Positions 32,304 to 40,183 of a DNA stretch of 48,358 nucleotides are shown here, piece after piece. This DNA comes from Nitrospira sp. ST-bin5 (lineage in GTDB: Bacteria > Nitrospirota > Nitrospiria > Nitrospirales > Nitrospiraceae). The notes beneath the pieces were generated by a model, which did not search any database, was not told the origin of the DNA, and was given only the letters and a program-made list of their open reading frames with translations. Every line of letters begins with the position of its first letter. Positions within the stretch are counted from its first letter, which is position 1. A program made the translations under genes and the position numbers. The stretch is from the NCBI GenBank assembly GCA_002083555.1, contig MSXN01000019.1, forward strand, positions 1-48,358. Direction: 5' to 3'.

Positions 32304-32507
32304 ATGATTTATTGGGTCCATATCGCCCGCTCCATCGATCGCGTGACACTTCACAAAGAGCGGTGCTCGGAAGTTCCCGCAAACGTCTTCTCCAGTGACT
32401 TTTGGGAAGGCGGGTGGTTCGATTACCCCGATAAAGATCGAGCCCTTCGGGCCATGGAGCAGGCCGGGACGAACGTGCAGCGGCGCTGTGCGTTGTGTCG
32501 ACCGTAA
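32304..32507 (+). CDS. Small hypothetical protein with C-terminal Cys motif
   Basis: 67 residues from the ATG at 32304 (MIYWVHIARSIDRVTLHKER); an in-frame TTG lies 9 nt upstream. It has Cys24 and a final CALCRP, so four residues from CxxC plus His could bind a metal. There is no strong ribosome site. The composition is like that of a real protein (FWEGGWFDYPDKDRALRAME), but I do not recognise a family. Confidence 0.5.
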   Translation: MIYWVHIARSIDRVTLHKERCSEVPANVFSSDFWEGGWFDYPDKDRALRAMEQAGTNVQRRCALCRP

Positions 32508-32523
32508 CTGGCAGTGCCGAGTT

Positions 32524-32572
32524 CTGAGTGCTCGGTCCTGAATCGTTTCCCGAGATTCAACCCAGCACTCAG
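32524..32572. repeat. Intergenic palindrome (CTGAGTGCT / AGCACTCAG type)
   Basis: CTGAGTGCTCGGTCCTGAAT (32524-32543) pairs with ATTCAACCCAGCACTCAG (32555-32572). It lies between the small hypothetical gene and the EamA transporter and can fold as a long hairpin. The arms again consist of short reiterated words (CAGCACTCAGCAC). Confidence 0.7.
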
Positions 32573-32601
32573 CACCCAAGTCTCAGCGCTCTTTCAATCC
32601 C

Positions 32602-33471
32602 ATGCCCAGATTTGCGTTACTTCTGACCACTCTCATTTGGGGAGCGACCTTTCCTGCGACGAAAGCGGCGCTCGATCAAATTCCCCCCTTGTCGTTCCTT
32701 TTCTTGAGATTTCTCCTCGGGGCGGCACTCGTGGGGCTGTGCCTGGTTCTGATGGCTCGCCCGGTCTCGATGGACCGGGCGGTCCTCCGGGCCAGCGCGA
32801 TCGCGACCGGATGGCTCTTTCTTGGCTATGTGCTGCAAACCGTGGGGCTCGGGTACACCACCGCGTCTAATTCTGCCTTTATCACGACGCTCTACGTCGT
32901 GTTCGTTCCGCTCATCTTGCGGCGCTTCGGCCCGCGATCGTGGGTTGCGGCTGGGATCGCGACCGTCGGGTTGTGGTGTTTGGTTAAGCCGACTACGATC
33001 GTCAATCTCGGAGACCTGCTCACGCTCGGGTGTGCCCTGGCATTTGCTGCCCACATGGCGTGTCTGGAGCGGTACACGCGAGAGTTGGATGCGACGTCGT
33101 TGTTTGTCTGGCAGTTGGTCGCCATGTCCGGACTCATGTTGGTGGCCATGGCCTGGGAGCAGCCGACGTTACGCGCGTTTGAGCCCACGACGGTGTTGTT
33201 GATCGGCCTCGCGGTCACCGGAGTTTTGGCGACGGTGGCCTTCGCCGTACAGATGTGGGCGCAGCAGTTGCTCCCTGCGCAACAGGTGGCGCTTATTTTT
33301 TCCCTTGAGCCGGCCTACGCGGCATGGCTGGCGTGGTATTTTCTGGGGGAATCGCTCGACTGGCTGGGGTGGCTCGGAAGCGCATTGATTTTGATCGCGG
33401 TAATTATTGGTTCGCTGGGGGCAACCGTAGCTGAAGCCGATCGCCCGCTTCGAACCTCACCGGCAGCGTAA
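32602..33471 (+). CDS. EamA/DMT-family transporter
   Basis: 289 residues with ten hydrophobic helices in two EamA repeats. Repeat one begins LLTTLIWGATFPATKAALDQ and contains FLFLRFLLGAAL and the TTASNSAFITTLYVVFVPL signature. Repeat two contains LLIGLAVTGVLATVAFAVQ and SLEPAYAAWLAWYFLGESL. These are inner-membrane exporters of amino acids or other metabolites; the substrate is not readable. The ATG at 32602 follows the intergenic palindrome and has no clear ribosome site. Confidence 0.92.
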   Translation: MPRFALLLTTLIWGATFPATKAALDQIPPLSFLFLRFLLGAALVGLCLVLMARPVSMDRAVLRASAIATGWLFLGYVLQTVGLGYTTASNSAFITTLYVVFVPLILRRFGPRSWVAAGIATVGLWCLVKPTTIVNLGDLLTLGCALAFAAHMACLERYTRELDATSLFVWQLVAMSGLMLVAMAWEQPTLRAFEPTTVLLIGLAVTGVLATVAFAVQMWAQQLLPAQQVALIFSLEPAYAAWLAWYFLGESLDWLGWLGSALILIAVIIGSLGATVAEADRPLRTSPAA

Positions 33472-33486
33472 TGAAAGGGTCGTAGC

Positions 33487-33954
33487 ATGGCGCAGAAATT
33501 CGGGAACGGCCGGTGGGTGCAGGAAGGATTTTTGGACAATCGAGTCGAGGGGATGGTCGTCGGCTGCATTACCTTTGCCGTGATCGGGCCGGTCGATGTC
33601 TATTTGCGTGGAAATTTTAAAGGTGAGATTGCCGGGCAGCTAATTCAGTTTCGTAACCGGCACTTTGAGGACGATGATGTGGCCGGGCAGGTCATCGGGG
33701 ACATGGAAAATCCGCAGATCGGCGATGTGAATCTCATGTCCTTCGATCCGCATCCCAATCTGGTGCCGCATCCCTACATCGAGTGGTTCTCTCTGCGGAA
33801 GAATCATTATCGCTTCGAGCTGGAGCCGGAAGATGCGTGGATGGTAAAAGGGGATGCTGCGTTACCCTTTGATGCACAGAGCCAGCGCATACGAGCCTCC
33901 CTCGCCGGCCATGTGACAACGAGGTCCGCACCGGAGGAATCCGACTGGGTCTAA
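33487..33954 (+). CDS. Hypothetical protein
   Basis: 155 residues from an ATG at 33487 preceded by GAAAGGG. It follows the EamA gene by 15 nt. The protein looks globular and beta-rich (WVQEGFLDNRVEGMVVGCIT, FAVIGPVDVYLRGNFKGEIAGQ), with a conserved-looking DPHPNLVPHPYIEWFS segment. No family or catalytic motif is recognised and there is no signal peptide, so it is probably cytoplasmic. Confidence 0.7.
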   Translation: MAQKFGNGRWVQEGFLDNRVEGMVVGCITFAVIGPVDVYLRGNFKGEIAGQLIQFRNRHFEDDDVAGQVIGDMENPQIGDVNLMSFDPHPNLVPHPYIEWFSLRKNHYRFELEPEDAWMVKGDAALPFDAQSQRIRASLAGHVTTRSAPEESDWV

Positions 33955-33976
33955 GCGGAGAAGGCGAGCCATCGAA

Positions 33977-34951
33977 TCAGGCGTTGAGCGTGTCCTGTTT
34001 GCTTTTCCCTTCCCGCACGTAGTCCGGCACATCGCGAATGTCCCACACCAGCCCGATCTTCTCCATCAGCTTCAGGCAGTAGTAGGTCATGTCGACCTCC
34101 CACCAATAGAATCCCTGTCTCGTTGAGGCGGGGTAATAGTGATGGTTATTGTGCCAGCCTTCTCCCATCGTGATGAGGGCGAGGATGAAGTTGTTGCGGC
34201 TATCGTCGCCGGTCACATATCGCTGCGAACCATAGACGTGAGACAGCGAATTGATCGTGCAGGTGCCATGGACGAGGGCAACGGTCGAAACAAAGAATCC
34301 CCAGATCAGCATCTGCGGGCCGTTGGTGCCGAGCTCCGGCGCATAGTTTTCGAGCAATTTTCCAAGTCCGAACATGCCGAATCCCGCGACGGTCGGCATG
34401 AGGATGTCAAACCGGTCGAGGAAGCGCAGTTCCGGGAATTTCGCGAAGTCCTGGATATTTTTCAGGCGCGGTGCAAAGTGCGTCTGTGACGTGAACCAGC
34501 CCATATGCGACCAGAGAAATCCTCCGTGACGCGGAGAATGGACATCGTCGGGTGTGTCCGAAGCGATATGGTGATGCCGATGATGGCCGGCCCACCACAA
34601 CGGGCCGCGCTGGGCGCAGGAGCCTCCCAGCAGGGCGAAGGCAAACTGCACCGCGCGAGACGTCTTAAACGTCCGGTGCGAAAAGTAACGGTGATACCAG
34701 CCGGTGATGGCAAACATGCGGAGGTAATAAAAGAATACGGCAACGGCCACAGCCGTCCAGCTCCATCCGACCCAGATAATCCCGAGGCACATCAGGTGGA
34801 CGGCGATCAAGGGAAAGCAGCGGACCCAATCCATCTTCGGCACGCCGTCCGTCTTCATATATTCCAGACCCGCCCAGGAGTCGAACCAGCGCAGGACGGT
34901 CAGCCACAAATCCTGGCCTCGGGTCGGTTGTAAGGTGCTCACGTCGGACAT
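33977..34951 (-). CDS. Acyl-CoA desaturase (stearoyl-CoA delta-9 desaturase-like)
   Basis: 324 residues with a strong TGGAGGT ribosome site before the ATG. The three histidine boxes of membrane di-iron desaturases are present: HRYFSH (87-92), HHRHHH (123-128) and HNNHH near 255-265, with H139 and H149 in between. It inserts a cis double bond into acyl chains at the inner membrane using oxygen, as aerobic desaturases do. It is divergent from hemE. In an aerobic nitrifier-like organism it would set membrane fluidity and complement the lipid locus at 1-12 kb. Confidence 0.92.
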   Translation of the reverse strand: MSDVSTLQPTRGQDLWLTVLRWFDSWAGLEYMKTDGVPKMDWVRCFPLIAVHLMCLGIIWVGWSWTAVAVAVFFYYLRMFAITGWYHRYFSHRTFKTSRAVQFAFALLGGSCAQRGPLWWAGHHRHHHIASDTPDDVHSPRHGGFLWSHMGWFTSQTHFAPRLKNIQDFAKFPELRFLDRFDILMPTVAGFGMFGLGKLLENYAPELGTNGPQMLIWGFFVSTVALVHGTCTINSLSHVYGSQRYVTGDDSRNNFILALITMGEGWHNNHHYYPASTRQGFYWWEVDMTYYCLKLMEKIGLVWDIRDVPDYVREGKSKQDTLNA

Positions 34952-35282
34952 TCGCTACCTCCAGGTCAGAGATACTTCGGCCATGGTTCGCATGGGGCCA
35001 TGCAGCACGAGCTCTGTGATGTTCAACATAATCGGGGCGCTGGGGAAAACCTGAACAGGCAGGCCGCCGATGCTGGATATTATGTTGTATGCGTTAACTA
35101 GGGACCAGCTTGATATTGATGAATCATTATACATGGACTGGCAAAAAATGAAACTGCCGGTTCTTTTCTTCAATTTTGATTCTGCGCAAATGAAGAGCGG
35201 TGTCCATGGTTGTTGACAGCCGATCCGTCGGTCTTTCTTGTATTTGACACTCTTGCCCCTGCGTCTCTAAAATGCGCGACTT
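34952..35282. other. Divergent intergenic region between the desaturase gene and hemE
   Basis: 331 bp and clearly more AT-rich than its surroundings near 35075-35185. It holds the ribosome site of the desaturase and the hemE promoter (35244-35273). A second TTGACA occurs at 35213-35218 with only a weak -10. The small open frames here have no protein-like features. No recognised RNA element is seen. Confidence 0.6.
35244..35273 (+). promoter_or_regulatory. Candidate sigma-70 promoter of hemE (near-leaderless)
   Basis: TTGACA (35244-35249), 18-nt spacer, TAAAAT (35268-35273). The hemE ATG begins 9 nt after the -10 box, so the transcript would start at or within a few bases of the start codon; no Shine-Dalgarno sequence is present. 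Confidence 0.6.
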
Positions 35283-36308
35283 ATGAACGATCGTTTCCTC
35301 AAAGCCTGCCGGCGTGAGCCGGTCGATTGTACGCCGGTCTGGTTTATGCGCCAGGCTGGTCGGTACATGTCTGAATACCGCGCACTGCGGGCCAAACATT
35401 CCATGCTCGATCTGTGCAAGACGCCCGAATTGGCCGCACAAGTCACGATGCAGCCGATCGAGCGCTTTCCGCTCGATGCCGCCATTATTTTCGCGGACAT
35501 TCTCCTGCCGCTGGAGCCAATGGGGCTGAATCTGGAGTTTGCCGAGGGTGAAGGCCCGGTGATTCACAATCCGGTCCGCGACCGTGCTGCGGTGGAACGA
35601 TTAAAAGTGGTGGATGGCAGTGAGCTCGAGTATGTGGCTGAAGCCATCAGGCAGGCGCGTCGGGCGTTGAACGGGCGCGTGCCGCTCATCGGATTTGCCG
35701 GTGCGCCGTTTACGCTCGCGAGTTATGCGATTGAAGGCGGCGGATCGCGAAACTATCTCCACACCAAGCAGATGATGTACAGCGATCCCGCGAGTTGGCA
35801 TAAGCTCATGGATAAGTTCGCGCGGGTCATCACCGGGTATTTGCGACGGCAGATCCAGGCCGGGGCGCAGGCGGTGCAGCTGTTCGACAGCTGGGTCGGC
35901 TGTCTCTCGGCGGGGGATTACGCCGAGTATGTGAAGCCTCATGTCCAATTGATTTTCGACGGGCTCAAGCACGAGGGTGTTCCCCTCATCCACTTCGGCA
36001 CCGGCACGACCGCGATTCTCCGGCAGATGCGCGAGGCCGGCGGCGATGTGATCGGCATCGATTGGCGTATCCATCTTGATGAAGCCTGGGCGATGGTCGG
36101 ACATGATCGGGCCGTGCAAGGGAATCTGGATCCGCTGGTCCTGTTTGCGCCGCTCCATGAAATTGAACGCCGCGTCGAAGATATCTTACGGCGTGCCGGC
36201 AATCGGCCTGGCCACATTTTCAATCTCGGTCATGGCATTCTTCCGACCACACCGGTCGATCATGTGGCGGCGACGATCGACATGATCCACAAACTCAGCC
36301 AACGATAA
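35283..36308 (+). CDS. hemE: Uroporphyrinogen decarboxylase
   Basis: 341 residues, normal size. The signature PVWFMRQAGRY (18-28) binds the substrate carboxylates, with ADILLPLEPMG carrying the catalytic Asp region and GFAGAPFTLASYAIEGGGS the second conserved loop, and FNLGHGILPTTP near the end. It removes four carboxyl groups from uroporphyrinogen III to give coproporphyrinogen III in the cytoplasm. It is followed by hemH and hemG; a palindromic repeat fills the gap to hemH. Confidence 0.97.
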   Translation: MNDRFLKACRREPVDCTPVWFMRQAGRYMSEYRALRAKHSMLDLCKTPELAAQVTMQPIERFPLDAAIIFADILLPLEPMGLNLEFAEGEGPVIHNPVRDRAAVERLKVVDGSELEYVAEAIRQARRALNGRVPLIGFAGAPFTLASYAIEGGGSRNYLHTKQMMYSDPASWHKLMDKFARVITGYLRRQIQAGAQAVQLFDSWVGCLSAGDYAEYVKPHVQLIFDGLKHEGVPLIHFGTGTTAILRQMREAGGDVIGIDWRIHLDEAWAMVGHDRAVQGNLDPLVLFAPLHEIERRVEDILRRAGNRPGHIFNLGHGILPTTPVDHVAATIDMIHKLSQR

Positions 36309-36315
36309 CCTAACA

Positions 36316-36395
36316 ACGTGAAGTGTTCCTCGTGAAGCGGATTTCGCAGACAGTCTCTGCACCATCCCAAACGATTCACGCTTCACCAACGACGA
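36316..36395. repeat. Intergenic palindromic repeat (CGTGAAGCG / CGCTTCACG type), copy 2
   Basis: ACGTGAAGTGTTCCTCGTGA and following AGCGG (36316-36340) face ACGATTCACGCTTCACCAAC (36371-36390). It is the same word family as the repeat between sthA and tenA, here between hemE and hemH. Confidence 0.65.
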
Positions 36396-36402
36396 GGCGC
36401 GG

Positions 36403-37347
36403 ATGACTCACGCGGAACAACCGATAGCCGTGCTCCTGATGGCGATGGGGGGGCCGGATTCCCTCGACAACGTGGAACCTTTTCTGCTGGATGTCCGTGG
36501 GGGGCGTCCGACCCCTCCCGAACTCGTCGAAGAAATCCGCGAACGTTATCGCGCCACCGGTGGGAAGTCGCCGGCAGTCGGCATTACGCAAGAGGTCGCA
36601 AAGAAACTTGAACACCGATTGAATGCGTCTGGAGGCGCACGGTATCGGGTGTATGTGGGTTTGCGGCATTGGCATCCCTTCATCAAGGAGACCTATGCCG
36701 AGTTGCTCGGCGAGGCTCCGGAGCAGGTCATCGGCCTCTGCATGGCGCCGCAACAGTCGTCGTTGAGCACCGGGGCCTACCGGAAAAAGGTGGAAGAGGC
36801 ACGGTCCGCACTGCAGAGCACCTGCGCCGTTAGCTATGTGGGAAGCTGGAACCGGCATCCGCAACTGATTGCGGCAATCGTTGAAAATATCCGGCAGGGG
36901 CTGCTGAGATTTTCCGCAGACGTCCGGAACCAGGTTCCGATTCTGTTTACGGCCCACAGTCTGCCGGAGCGGATCGTGGCCATGAAAGATCCCTATCCCG
37001 ATGAGGTCAAAGGCACGGTCGATGCCATCACGGCTTGCCTCGGATCCCAGCCGACGCGGTTTGCCTACCAGAGTCAGGGGCGATCCAGTGAGCCGTGGCT
37101 GGGCCCGACCGTGGAGTCTGCGCTGGAGGCGTTACATTGCGAAGGACATCGGCAGGTGCTCGTAGCGCCGATCGGCTTCATCTGCGATCATGTGGAAACG
37201 TTGTTCGATATCGACATTGAATTGAAGCAGTTGGCGGCGAAGAGGGGCATGCAACTCGAGCGGATGCCCATGCTCAACGCCGATCCGGCACTGATTGAGA
37301 CCTTAGTGTCGGTGATCGATGCCCACCAATCGTCTCAGGCACAGTAA
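36403..37347 (+). CDS. hemH: Ferrochelatase
   Basis: 314 residues. The features are VLLMAMGGPDSLDNVEPFL at the N-terminus, GLRHWHPFIKE, the active-site His in ILFTAHSLPERI (H185) and the conserved Glu in CDHVETLFDID (E265). It inserts ferrous iron into a porphyrin; with HemG next to it the substrate is protoporphyrin IX, although coproporphyrin-type ferrochelatases are similar. The hemG start lies 3 nt after the stop, so the two are cotranscribed. Confidence 0.95.
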   Translation: MTHAEQPIAVLLMAMGGPDSLDNVEPFLLDVRGGRPTPPELVEEIRERYRATGGKSPAVGITQEVAKKLEHRLNASGGARYRVYVGLRHWHPFIKETYAELLGEAPEQVIGLCMAPQQSSLSTGAYRKKVEEARSALQSTCAVSYVGSWNRHPQLIAAIVENIRQGLLRFSADVRNQVPILFTAHSLPERIVAMKDPYPDEVKGTVDAITACLGSQPTRFAYQSQGRSSEPWLGPTVESALEALHCEGHRQVLVAPIGFICDHVETLFDIDIELKQLAAKRGMQLERMPMLNADPALIETLVSVIDAHQSSQAQ

Positions 37348-37350
37348 TTC

Positions 37351-38814
37351 GTGAGCACTCCTCGCACAGTCGTCATCGTCGGCGGCGGCATCTCGGGGCT
37401 AGCCACGGCGTTTTCTCTTCAGGAACAGGCGGCGGCAGCCGGGCATTCCGTTCGCTGCATTCTGTTGGAGGCCGGGCCATCCTGGGGCGGCAAGATCGTG
37501 ACGCATCGAATCGGTGACTTGACGACCGAAGCCGGGCCGGACTCCTTTCTCTCGCAAAAGCAGGCCGGGTTGGAGTTATGCCGGAAGCTGGGCCTGACCG
37601 ATCAACTGATCAATACCAATGAGACTGCCAAGCGTGCGTTTGTTCTCTCGCGCGGGCGATTGCATGAATTACCCGAGGGGCTCATCACCTTTGTGCCGAA
37701 GCAGTTGGGGCCGTTTCTCCGGAGCGGCCTCCTGAGCTGGACCGGACTGGCGCGCATGGGGCTGGATGTCGTGGTGCCGCGCGGCCCCGCACAAGGGGAT
37801 GAATCGCTCGCATCATTTTTCCGGCGGCGATTCGGATCGCAAGCGTTCGAGCGCGTGTTAGAGCCGCTCATGGCCGGGATCTATGCCGGCGATGCAGATC
37901 AGATGAGTGTGAAAGCCACCTTCCCTCGATTTGTCGAACTGGAGCAGGAATACGGCAGCATCATTCGCGGCATGATGGCCGCCAAGAAGAAGCAGCCGCC
38001 GGCTCCAGCAGGCGGGTTCAAGCGTACTATGTTTGTCAGTCTGCGGAACGGGCTGGGCGATCTAGTGACGGCCTTAACGGCGCGCCTCGCACAGCAGGGA
38101 GTGGAATTACGGACCGGCTGCCAGGCCGAGGCCTTGCGCGTGCGATCTCATCAGCTGGGCCGCTGGATGTACGATCTTATTCTCAATGACGGGTCGGCAC
38201 TCTCGGCAGAGGCGCTGGTGCTCGCGACGCCTGCCTATGTATCTGCCGAGCTGCTGCGTCCGTTGACGCCGATCGCCGGCGGGCTCTTGGAGATGATTCC
38301 CTATGCGTCGACGGCGACGGTTGCGATGGCCTTTCCCGCTCAGGCGGTTGCGGGCGCAGTGGAAGGGTTTGGATTTATTGTGCCGCGCGCGGAGGCCCGG
38401 GATTTGATTGCTGCGACCTGGACGTCGCTGAAGTGGCCCCATCGAGCGCCGGCGGACCAAGTTCTGGCGCGTTGCTACGTCGGTGGCGTGGGGCGGGAAG
38501 CCATTCTTCAGCTGAACGACGACCAGATGGTTGCCAAGATCCGCGCGGATCTGGCCGCCCTGTGCGGCATCAACGCCGCGCCAAGTTATGTCGAAGTAAA
38601 TCGCTGGTGGAAGGCGATGCCGCAATACACGCTGGGGCATCTTGATCGTCTGACACAGCTTGATGCCGCATTGAGCCGGTACGGCGGCTTAGTGCTCACG
38701 GGCGCGGGATATCGCGGTGTGGGTATCCCTGATTGTATCCGCGATGGAGCAGTCGCAGCAGAGAAAGTGATAGGGTATCTCTTCAAGGCTCGTCACGCTG
38801 CTTCGTCTGGCTAG
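37351..38814 (+). CDS. hemG: Protoporphyrinogen oxidase, HemY-type (HemG)
   Basis: 487 residues from a GTG start 3 nt after hemH. The FAD dinucleotide motif is VVIVGGGISGLATAFSL (7-23), followed by LLEAGPSWGGKI, EAGPDSFLSQKQAG and the C-terminal FAD-binding region LVLTGAGYRGVGIPDCIRDG. This is the oxygen-dependent HemY family, which oxidises protoporphyrinogen IX to protoporphyrin IX (or coproporphyrinogen in some phyla). It places the organism among aerobic haem makers. Confidence 0.93.
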   Translation: MSTPRTVVIVGGGISGLATAFSLQEQAAAAGHSVRCILLEAGPSWGGKIVTHRIGDLTTEAGPDSFLSQKQAGLELCRKLGLTDQLINTNETAKRAFVLSRGRLHELPEGLITFVPKQLGPFLRSGLLSWTGLARMGLDVVVPRGPAQGDESLASFFRRRFGSQAFERVLEPLMAGIYAGDADQMSVKATFPRFVELEQEYGSIIRGMMAAKKKQPPAPAGGFKRTMFVSLRNGLGDLVTALTARLAQQGVELRTGCQAEALRVRSHQLGRWMYDLILNDGSALSAEALVLATPAYVSAELLRPLTPIAGGLLEMIPYASTATVAMAFPAQAVAGAVEGFGFIVPRAEARDLIAATWTSLKWPHRAPADQVLARCYVGGVGREAILQLNDDQMVAKIRADLAALCGINAAPSYVEVNRWWKAMPQYTLGHLDRLTQLDAALSRYGGLVLTGAGYRGVGIPDCIRDGAVAAEKVIGYLFKARHAASSG

Positions 38815-38878
38815 GGCTGAGAGTAGAGGCGTCATACGGGTTGCGCATGGTTCACATAGTTTCAATGGGACGAGGCGT

Positions 38879-39286
38879 ATGGATAACAAATTGACGATTT
38901 TCGATGTAAGCGGGCCGTTCCGCGAGCCGCGCGAGCCGATCTTTTCGTATGACTATTCCGTTCAACGGCAGACCTGGGCAACGCCGGTCGGAATTCGTGT
39001 CAAAGTCTCGATTCCCGATGAGCTGGATGTATTGCGCGAGCGGCTGCTGGGAGCGGTTGCTGGTTCTCCTGGGCAGCAGATGGTGATCGGGAAAGTCCTG
39101 TCGCGGACGATCGCTGATTGGAAAGTGCAAATTGCGGAAGCGGAGGGGATGCTGCTTGAGCGGCGCGATGTGATGCTTGCCCCGTTTGTGGGCCCCTTGG
39201 TTCATCTGTTTCAAAAGCTTGAAATCGTATTTGAGCAGGAAAAGGCGACATTGCGGGAAGAGGTCAGAAAACGGGTCGGGTTGTAG
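38879..39286 (+). CDS. Hypothetical protein
   Basis: 135 residues from an ATG preceded by GACGAGGCG. The protein begins MDNKLTIFDVSGPFREPREP and its second half is strongly helical and charged (IADWKVQIAEAEGMLLERRD, then FQKLEIVFEQEKATLREEVRK), likely a coiled coil. No family is recognised. It follows hemG by 64 nt on the same strand. Confidence 0.65.
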   Translation: MDNKLTIFDVSGPFREPREPIFSYDYSVQRQTWATPVGIRVKVSIPDELDVLRERLLGAVAGSPGQQMVIGKVLSRTIADWKVQIAEAEGMLLERRDVMLAPFVGPLVHLFQKLEIVFEQEKATLREEVRKRVGL

Positions 39287-39565
39287 CGGATAGTTCCTCC
39301 TCCAAGGCGGTTTGTCACGGTTTTCCGGTCATGGCTCGTTCGCACACAGATTCTGGGGATAGACTTGTGGATAGCCCTATCCGGCAGCCAGGATCTGCTT
39401 GTGAGATCTGCAGATGCGCTCCCTGCCCGAGATTTAGGCATTGGGGTGTCTGCGTTGCCCCCTACTAGACCTTGTAGAGACGATCACGGCCTGAATGGCG
39501 CTTGGCAAGGGTGCTGGGCCTGTGGACAGACCCTGTTCAGAAGCAGCCAAATCCACAGGAGTTCA
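39287..39565. other. Intergenic gap with DnaA-box-like words
   Basis: 279 bp between the ends of two convergent genes. It contains three near matches to TTATCCACA or its complement: TGTGGATAG (39366-39374), TGTGGACAG (39521-39529) and AAATCCACA (39549-39557). I see no open frame, repeat pair or recognised RNA. The DnaA-like words are probably chance or weak sites. Confidence 0.35.
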
Positions 39566-40183
39566 TTAGAAAATCGATCGATAGCGCTTGGAATGAACGC
39601 CTGATTCGTCGGTATAGCCGAGCGATCCCTTGTCCGGCGCGCCGGTATCGTTCAGGTCGATCCGGTAGTGGCCACGCACCTCTTCCATCGTCACTTCAAA
39701 GGGAATCGCCCGCGGCAGGAGTGTCCCGGGGGCATGAGCGCCGAGCGCCAGGGTTTTGAGCGCGTCTGCTCCCGCATATTGCTTGTCCGAAAACACATAA
39801 ATGTCGGCGACGGCATGATCGCCGAGCGTATGCCCCGGCGTCGTGGCCGGGATATGGTCTCCCAGGGTGCCGGCCAGCCGTTCGCTCTTCAGCTGTTTTA
39901 GGAGGCCGGCCACTTGGCTATCTGTGGCTTCCGGCGGGACGACAATTGCGACCACGTTCATGTCTGCGATGCTGCTGTGGACTTTGTACATGACCGGGGC
40001 GGCTTCCGGATCTTCTACTGCCGGTCCTGCAGGGCCTTCCGTCCCGGTGGCTTGTTTGTTCCGCGAGCTGGGTACGATCAACGCGACAAACAGCCAGAGG
40101 CCCAGCAAGATGGCGAAGACCACCACCAAAGGGTGAGCCCCGGCCCGCTTGCCTTCTTGATAGGGATTCTGCTCGTCGCTCAT
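39566..40183 (-). CDS. Single-pass membrane protein, unknown function
   Basis: 205 residues. A short cytoplasmic start (MSDEQNPYQEGKRAGAH) precedes one membrane helix (PLVVVFAILLGLWLFVALIV, about 18-37), then a periplasmic domain of about 165 residues with TPGHTLGDHAVADIYVFSDKQ and GHYRIDLNDTGAPDKGS. No family is recognised. The start overlaps the mazG stop in an ATGA, so it is translationally coupled to mazG. Confidence 0.7.
   Translation of the reverse strand: MSDEQNPYQEGKRAGAHPLVVVFAILLGLWLFVALIVPSSRNKQATGTEGPAGPAVEDPEAAPVMYKVHSSIADMNVVAIVVPPEATDSQVAGLLKQLKSERLAGTLGDHIPATTPGHTLGDHAVADIYVFSDKQYAGADALKTLALGAHAPGTLLPRAIPFEVTMEEVRGHYRIDLNDTGAPDKGSLGYTDESGVHSKRYRSIF

Noticed and set aside
34955..35173. 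72-codon minus-strand frame upstream of the desaturase
   Set aside because: No ribosome site and no protein-like features; it covers the desaturase leader.
39366..39557. Replication origin
   Set aside because: Only three imperfect DnaA-like words, no AT-rich unwinding region and no dnaA or dnaN nearby.
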